Assembly (NCBI GenBank): GCA_040954595.2
Contig: CM082598.2
Location: forward strand, 7,874,001 to 7,938,000
Source: Balanoglossus misakiensis
Taxonomy: Eukaryota; Hemichordata
DNA length: 64,000 bases
Reading direction: 5' to 3'
The notes under the pieces were generated by a model. The model was not told where the DNA came from. It saw only the letters and a program-made list of their open reading frames with translations, and made no database searches. Below are positions 57,991 through 64,000 of this stretch, one piece after another (position 1 is the first letter of the stretch; each line of letters opens with the position of its first letter). Position numbers and translations under genes: made by a program.

Positions 57991-59790
57991 CCAATATATC
58001 CTTTGATGTCAATCTCTTGAAGTCACCTGTGCAAATTTAGCTGCAGTGACCAATTGGAGAGTTGACTTCTAGCAAATCACAGATTTTCAGTGGATGGCCA
58101 TGGAAAATCAATGCCATTATACTGTCATTCAAAGCCACAGACTAAAACACACCATTTTACCATATATGGACATATGTAAATAAGGGGTGACTTTATTTCA
58201 GAACTTGGGCTTTTGAAAATGACACACAAAATGCTCGCATTTTGGGCAATATATGCCATTTTTTTGCATTATTTTCATGAGTTTACTTTCAAACTAGGAT
58301 TGGTTCATATATATGACCTAACTGATGGGTATCTACAAAACATATCATCAACCCCTGATTGTGATTGTATATTTAGATAATTAACAGGTGCGGCACATGT
58401 TTATTCAGTTGTCTGATGCAAGAGTACACAACTATCACGGTATCTGCACATGGGTGTTAGAAACTCCACAAATTCAAAATGGTATCACCTGTGGACTTCA
58501 GATTAGAAAAAGATTGAAATACAAAATGTATGTTGTTGAATGAAATACGTGTAAAAAGTGGCAGCTATTGGAGCTTTAAAAGGGATCTGACTTTGCAAAG
58601 TTCTCTACTCCAAACACATGTAACTTTGTTTCTACTTAATTTATTTCTCTTGGTACAGCCAAAATTACCACAGCTTGACAGCTGGAAAGCAAAATTCATC
58701 TCAACATGTAATTCCTAAATGAGATTAATGTACAAGAGTGTTGTGTCATTTCAAAACATACATGTATTTCTGTTGTAAAAAGGATGCATTGAAATCATGT
58801 ACATGCCATTACAGAATTTTCAACCATTAGTCCTCAATTCTTACAAGAATATATTTCCTAATTGACATTTACCGTGTACATGGTGTAAGTGCTTTGTTTT
58901 TCATTGAAATATTGATCAGGGATTTGTATAATTTGTGTTGCATAACACAGATTACAAGGTGGAGTTTTGATGAAACTAATATCCATTTGGGAAAAGCATG
59001 TTGGTGAAAATATCCCAGCTGTCTTTTAGAGAATGTAAATCAGAGCAAAGTCTGTCAATTGTCTGTTTTATTTTTTGAAGTTATGGAAATTATGTAAAGA
59101 GCAATTTCAAACACAAGTGATTAAAAAAGGAGACTGTGATTACTTAAAGAGGATTAACAATTCTGGCTCATTTCATGTGTCGAGTTCAGAGTGGTAAAAT
59201 CTCATGCAAAGCGTGTAATTACTGAAGTTATTTGTAACACACACTGAAAGAACTTTGTCAACTTGACTGAATTTCTGAGAAGATTCCTGTGATTTATACT
59301 GTTGAACAAGCAAAAGGGTAGAACATATAGAGGCAGTTTTGTTTAAATTTGCACAATGAGGAGGCTTTCCCTTTCGTGACCTTCAGTATGCAAATTACTT
59401 CAGCGCCTGGGTTTCAAATTATGCCTTTAAGTATGTATCCGTATGTGCCTCAAATAGTGTTTGAGAAAAATTATAGTCCTCCAAATTTTTAATTCTTTGA
59501 CATGTTAAAGTGTGTGAGGTTTATTTTGGGATACAAAGAAGAAAAAAATGATCACTATCTTATTTTCATAAAGCAATGACAACTTTAATGGGACATGAGT
59601 CGTAACTTATTAATTTTCCAGTTCTGTGTTTCATCTGCAGAATCTTGTTTAACTAAATGTACAGACTTGCTAGCAATATAGCTTCAGACTCATACTTGAC
59701 TGCGTTGTGACACACCGATTTAAATTTGACTTTTGACACATTATTTTTAAAATTTCTGTTGCACTTTTTATTTTCAGAGAATAACAAATG
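57991..59790. other. Downstream stretch without recognised gene
   Basis: AT-rich; may include the 3' UTR of the small gene. No other exon supported. Confidence 0.5.
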
Positions 59791-59990
59791 TATCATGGTT
59801 TGTACACTTCCAGAAAATACTTTGAAACACTGAAATCTATTCAATGGAAGAACCTAAATAAATGTCATTTCAAAAAAACTCATCTACACATCTATCGTGA
59901 TTTGTACACTTCCAGAAAATACTTTGAAACACTGAAATCTATTCAATGGAAGAACCTCAACAAATGTCATTTAAAAGCTCAACTACTCCT
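59791..59990 (+). repeat. Two-copy ~102-bp tandem duplication
   Basis: TTTGTACACTTCCAGAAAAT through GGAAGAACCT occurs at about 59800 and 59902, nearly identical. The continuous open frame across it (59788-59994) reflects the duplication rather than a known protein. Confidence 0.85.
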
Positions 59991-60699
59991 GTAAAACTAC
60001 TGAAAAAAACTCAGCAGTCCATTGAATTTTGAGTGACCTTTTCTATTTTTCAGTTGTATTTAGCTGACTACAATTAGGATGTGTAATTCAATTAGATGTT
60101 ATTTTTTGGTTGTTTCAATAACATAGATGTTGTATCATGACGTTTGCAGTGTTCTGACAATATATTATTGAAAACCTGGTTGCATGAGTAAGATAGTCTG
60201 GAGATCAATGCTGAGCTCTCTTTTCACTTGAATGAAAATGTCAGCTTTTTCGGAATCGGCCTACATTACAATTATTTCTTATCACAAATTCCTGTGCTTG
60301 TCACATGTTTTATCGATGGTACTCAAAACAAGCGTTGGTCAAAAGTGCTCCGCTGATTTTAACAGTGTAACATGGGCAATGATATGAATACCCTAGGTTT
60401 TAATTCATAATAGTTGTATTCTATTGTACAAAACCAAACATAGACATCACAAGTATTTTTCCAAATTCAGCTTGATTCATTGTGCTGATCAAATCAAAAT
60501 TAGCAAAATCAGGTAGGGACACCATAACACACATTCCTACCAAATTTCAGCTCCATCGTATATGTAGTTAGGGAGAAGAAGTTTTTTACCAAAAATTCTA
60601 TTTTTAGATCTGATTTGCATATCCATGACCCCATCAAATCCAAATTAAAAAGTCAGGCACACATTCCAACCAAATTTCAGTTAAATATGCCAAGTTGAT
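59991..60699. other. Stretch without recognised gene
   Basis: 60535-60690 has two degenerate copies of ACATTCC.ACCAAATTTCAG about 120 bp apart, distantly like family R. Nothing else supported. Confidence 0.45.
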
Positions 60700-60703
60700 T
60701 TAA

Positions 60704-61773
60704 AGTGAACCGACACCTTCCTTGTAGAGAGATTCTAATAAAATCTTTGTGAAAAACATGAGTGATTTGCGTCATTTTTATTCACTTTCACTTATCGCGC
60801 AGCAGCGTAGCGTCGATCTCGATATGCAGTGTGACGTCACCAACTACGCACCAGTAGCAGACGCCACCGTGCGCACGCTAACGTACACAGACAGTTGACA
60901 TGGCTGGCTCCCTCGCAAGTGGGAGCAAAAACAGAGTTGGCAAAAACACGGTGAAAGGTTTTATAAGAGTTCCCGACCCTTCGGTGGACAGTCAAAATGC
61001 AAATCGACCTGAAAAATGGGTGTCAAACATTGGCATATTATTTCGGTGCTTTTTGCTGAGACAGATGATACTTTTGCTTCGTACAAAAATCCGACGATAT
61101 CTTCGTTTGAAAACTCAATATCGCGTGGTCGTTTTTGTCTTTGGAAATGGTTTTGCGATGCATTCACAGCTTGGGTACGCGACAAAAACAGTGTTCACTA
61201 GTAGGCCTATTTCCGCCACACTACTTTCTTCCGATCAGAGTTTTGATTTACAGTGCCAAAAATTCGGTTTCGTCATATGGTGATCAAAGGAAATCAGGAG
61301 CCCCGGCTGTTTCGACAATTTTTGCTGTGTAGTTTTTTTTTTTTTTTTTTGCAATATGCTTCACGATATAGGGCCTAGTTGAACACGAACATTTCCGAAG
61401 CAAAAGTATCATCTGTCTCAGCAATAAGCACCGAAATAATATGCCAATGTTTGACACCCATTTTTCAGGTCGATTTGCATTTTGACTGTCCACCGAAGGG
61501 TCGGGAACTCTTATAAAACCTTTCACCGTGTTTTTGCCAACTCTGTTTTTGCTCCCACTTGCGAGGGAGCCAGCCATGTCAACTGTCTGTGTACGTTAGC
61601 GTGCGCACGGTGGCGTCTGCTACTGGTGCGTAGTTGGTGATGTCACACTGCATATCGAGATCGACGCTACGCTGCTGCGCGATAAGTGAAAGTGAATAAA
61701 AACGACGCAAATCACTCATGTTTTTCACAAAGATTTTATTAGAATCTCTCTACAAGGAAGGTGTCGGTTCACT
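60704..61773. mobile_element. 1,070-bp palindromic element with TTAA target duplication
   Basis: The ends AGTGAACCGACACCTTCC are inverted and flanked by TTAA (60700-60703, 61774-61777). The arms are about 380 bp (60704-61085 and 61395-61773). Each arm contains a GC-rich promoter-like segment and an ATG starting MAGSLASGSKNRVGKNTVKG then FIRVPDPSVDSQNANRPEKW. The centre (61086-61394) is single-copy with a T run near 61340. A piggyBac-type TTAA MITE that appears to carry a gene's 5' end in both orientations. Confidence 0.85.
60900..61283 (+). pseudogene. ORF in the left arm and centre of the palindrome
   Basis: From ATG at 60900 (TTGACATGGC) the frame is open for 127 codons. The first ~60 are also encoded on the minus strand in the right arm (from 61577). 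No family recognised. A minus-strand frame over 60961-61185 (IEFSNEDIVGFLYEAK) is equally protein-like, so the true coding strand is uncertain. Confidence 0.35.
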
Positions 61774-61777
61774 TTAA

Positions 61778-62915
61778 AGAAGAAGATTGAAATACCAAAA
61801 GTTGACGAACGACGGATGGATGATGGACGGACACTTATCAACCTACTGCTACAGCTCGGCTGACACAAGTGACAGCAGACCTACAAAAACTGTCTGAGGC
61901 ATTGTCAGACTGGTTAGGGAGTCGTCATGATTTATGGCCTTCATCACGGATACCACAACAGCCTTCCATTTCGTGACTCGCCAAGAAGAAATCAAAGACC
62001 GTTGATAACACATCAAAATGCGTTGCCCTACTCTCCTTCATTAGAAATTGCAACTTTGAAATTTCACATTGGATCCATGTCTTCTCTTAAGTAGTTGGGG
62101 CAATAAAATCAAAATTTCCGCAAACAGTGTTATCCCCCCCCCCCCTCTGCGGACAGTGTTATCCTCCCCTCTCCCTGGGGCATATTACAACCCCTGATGC
62201 TTAAAGGAATTTAAAATAAATACATAAAGAGTTGGCTCGATGAACTGTACTGCGATATTGTCTGTACATTTCTTCTTTTTCATTTTAAATACAAATAAGG
62301 TGACCATCAATACAAGGTGGAAATTTGAGTTTGCAATGATGGAAGTGGTTGTGAAGATGTGTCATCAAGTGTGTCGCAGTCAGCCCGAACGCAGGTCAGC
62401 AATTTCACTGTAATTGCCAAGGTTTCTAGTTCTGGTGACGCCCTCAACGTTCTGTCATACACGCAACTGAAAGTGGCATGCGAAAGTCCCGCGCTTGTTT
62501 AATGCCAAGTTAACAAGCAAGGACGGCAGTTGAATGACTCAAATTGATAAAATGGCCAAAATCACATCTGAACTACACATCTGTGTGGTTTTTTGTTGGA
62601 AAAACATGTTTTCTTTGCAGAAAATAGCGACTTACAGAATGACCCCAGAACAACTAAAATCAAAACATGCCGTACTTCAGGGTTTTTACGGACTGCCGCA
62701 CTTTTATTTAAAAAGAATTTTTAAGTTTAGATATAATTTTCACTAAAATCGATATATTGTGTAACAAAATTAAAACAAATCACGATGCAACCCCCAGAGG
62801 TCTTCGCTCAAGCGCTCGATCCTTTTAAATTCAGCCCGGATGGTGACGCAACAGCCTCAGTGTAGCTCATAGCTGTGCACGTAATTGTATGGAAAGCCAT
62901 AACTGCCTTAAGTGA
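61778..62915. other. Stretch without recognised gene
   Basis: Two C runs with the repeated phrase CAGTGTTATCC lie at 62125-62175. No exon supported. Confidence 0.5.
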
Positions 62916-62924
62916 ACTGAACTC

Positions 62925-64000
62925 ATGTTCTCTTGTGTATTTAACATGTTGTCTTGTACATTTAATATGTTGTCTTGTGCATTTCATATATGGTCCTGTG
63001 CATTTAACATGTTGTCTTGTGCATTTCATATATGGTCCTGCGCATTTAACATATTGTCTTGTGCATTTTATATTGTCTTGTGCATTTAACATGTTTTCTT
63101 GTGCATTTATGTATGCTGTCTTGTACATTTAACATGTTGTCCTGTGCATTTCTATATGTTGTCTTGTCCATTCATATACGTTGTCTTGTGCATTTCTATA
63201 TGTTGTTGTGTGACTTTAATATGTTGTCCTGTTCATTTCTATATGTTGTCTTATTTATATACGTTGTCTTGTGCATTTCTATATGTTGTTGTGTGACTTT
63301 AATATGTTGTCCTGTTCATTTCTATATGTTGTCTTGTTTATTTATATACGTTGTCTTGTGCATTTCTATATGTTGTCTTGTCCATTCATATATGTTGTGG
63401 TGTGCCTTTAACATGTTGTCCTGTTCATTTTTATATGTTGTCTTGTCCATTCATATACGTTGTCTTGTCCATTCATATATGTTGTGGTGTGCCTTTAACA
63501 TGTTGTCCTGTTTATTTCTATATGTTGTCTTGTCCATTCATATATGTTGTGGTGTGCCTTTAACATGTTTTCCTGTGCATTTCTATATGTTGTCTTGTCC
63601 ATTCATATACGTTGTCTTGTCCATTCATATTGGTTGTCTTGTCCATTCCTAGACATTGTCTTGTGCATTTCTATATGTTGGTGTGCCTTTAACATGTTTT
63701 CCTGTTCATTTCTATATGTTGTCGTGTGCCTTTAACATGTTGTCCTGTTCGTTTCTATATGTTGTCTTGTCCATTCATATACATTGTCTTGTGCATTTCT
63801 ATATGTTGTCTTGTCCATTCATATACGTTGTCTTGTCCATTCATATACATTGTCTTGTACATTTCTATATGTTTTCGTGTGCCTTTTACATGTTGTCCTG
63901 TTCATTTCTATATGTTGTCTTGTTTATTTATATACGTTGTCTTGTGCATTTCTATATGTTGTCTTGTCCATTTATATATGTTGTCCTGTTCATTTCTATA
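62925..64000 (+). repeat. ~22-bp minisatellite running off the window end
   Basis: Units of TTGTCTTGTGCATTTCTATA type, in several variants (TTGTCTTGTCCATTCATATA, GTGTGCCTTTAACATGTTG), are arranged in higher-order blocks. The open frames across it (Cys/Leu/Val repeats) arise because unit variants rarely contain stops; they are not evidence of a gene. Confidence 0.92.

Noticed and set aside
62808-63735. Cysteine-rich repeat proteins across the last kilobase
   Set aside because: They follow directly from a ~22-bp minisatellite in which most unit variants lack stops; all frames give similar repeats.

Overview
This window looks like intron-rich, AT-rich, repeat-rich nuclear DNA from an invertebrate animal, plausibly a marine deuterostome. 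The reasons are GT-AG introns of up to 14 kb, an animal-type Mediator subunit gene (MED25) with a von Willebrand A (VWA) domain and an ACID domain, and piggyBac, PIF/Harbinger, palindromic MITE and minisatellite sequence. Nothing is organised like a bacterial operon. The species cannot be named from the sequence alone.

Layout. 1-11.3 kb: a direct array of ~830-bp units, each with a small plus-strand two-exon coding unit of unknown function. It is broken by two piggyBac-family insertions and by a duplicated 1.35-kb module. 11.3-16.9 kb: dispersed repeats, a CpG-richer block with G runs, and a candidate solo LTR. 19.2-50.3 kb: eleven recognisable minus-strand exons of MED25. Their splice phases agree, and the introns hold a PIF/Harbinger transposon (21.4-25.1 kb), a 14-copy 122-bp array (27.7-29.4 kb), a 4.7-kb palindrome (36.3-41.0 kb) and a transposase-like gene of about 1,220 codons with a Tudor-like C-terminus (43.5-47.1 kb). 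48-55 kb: repeats, including an inverted pair around a MED25 exon. 55.3-56.3 kb: a CpG-rich, probably bidirectional promoter region with a small plus-strand gene to about 58 kb. 60.7-61.8 kb: a palindromic element flanked by TTAA. 62.9 kb to the end: a ~22-bp minisatellite.

The most interesting observations concern MED25. The 122-bp array duplicates one of its 3' splice sites. Only the copy that touches the exon keeps the AG acceptor; the other thirteen read AA at that place. The MED25 exons also carry five in-frame TAA/TAG codons, all in glutamine-like contexts, and one frameshift. I could not find the N-terminal VWA exon(s) or the two ACID exons on either side of the one present. The locus may therefore be a decaying copy or contain assembly errors.
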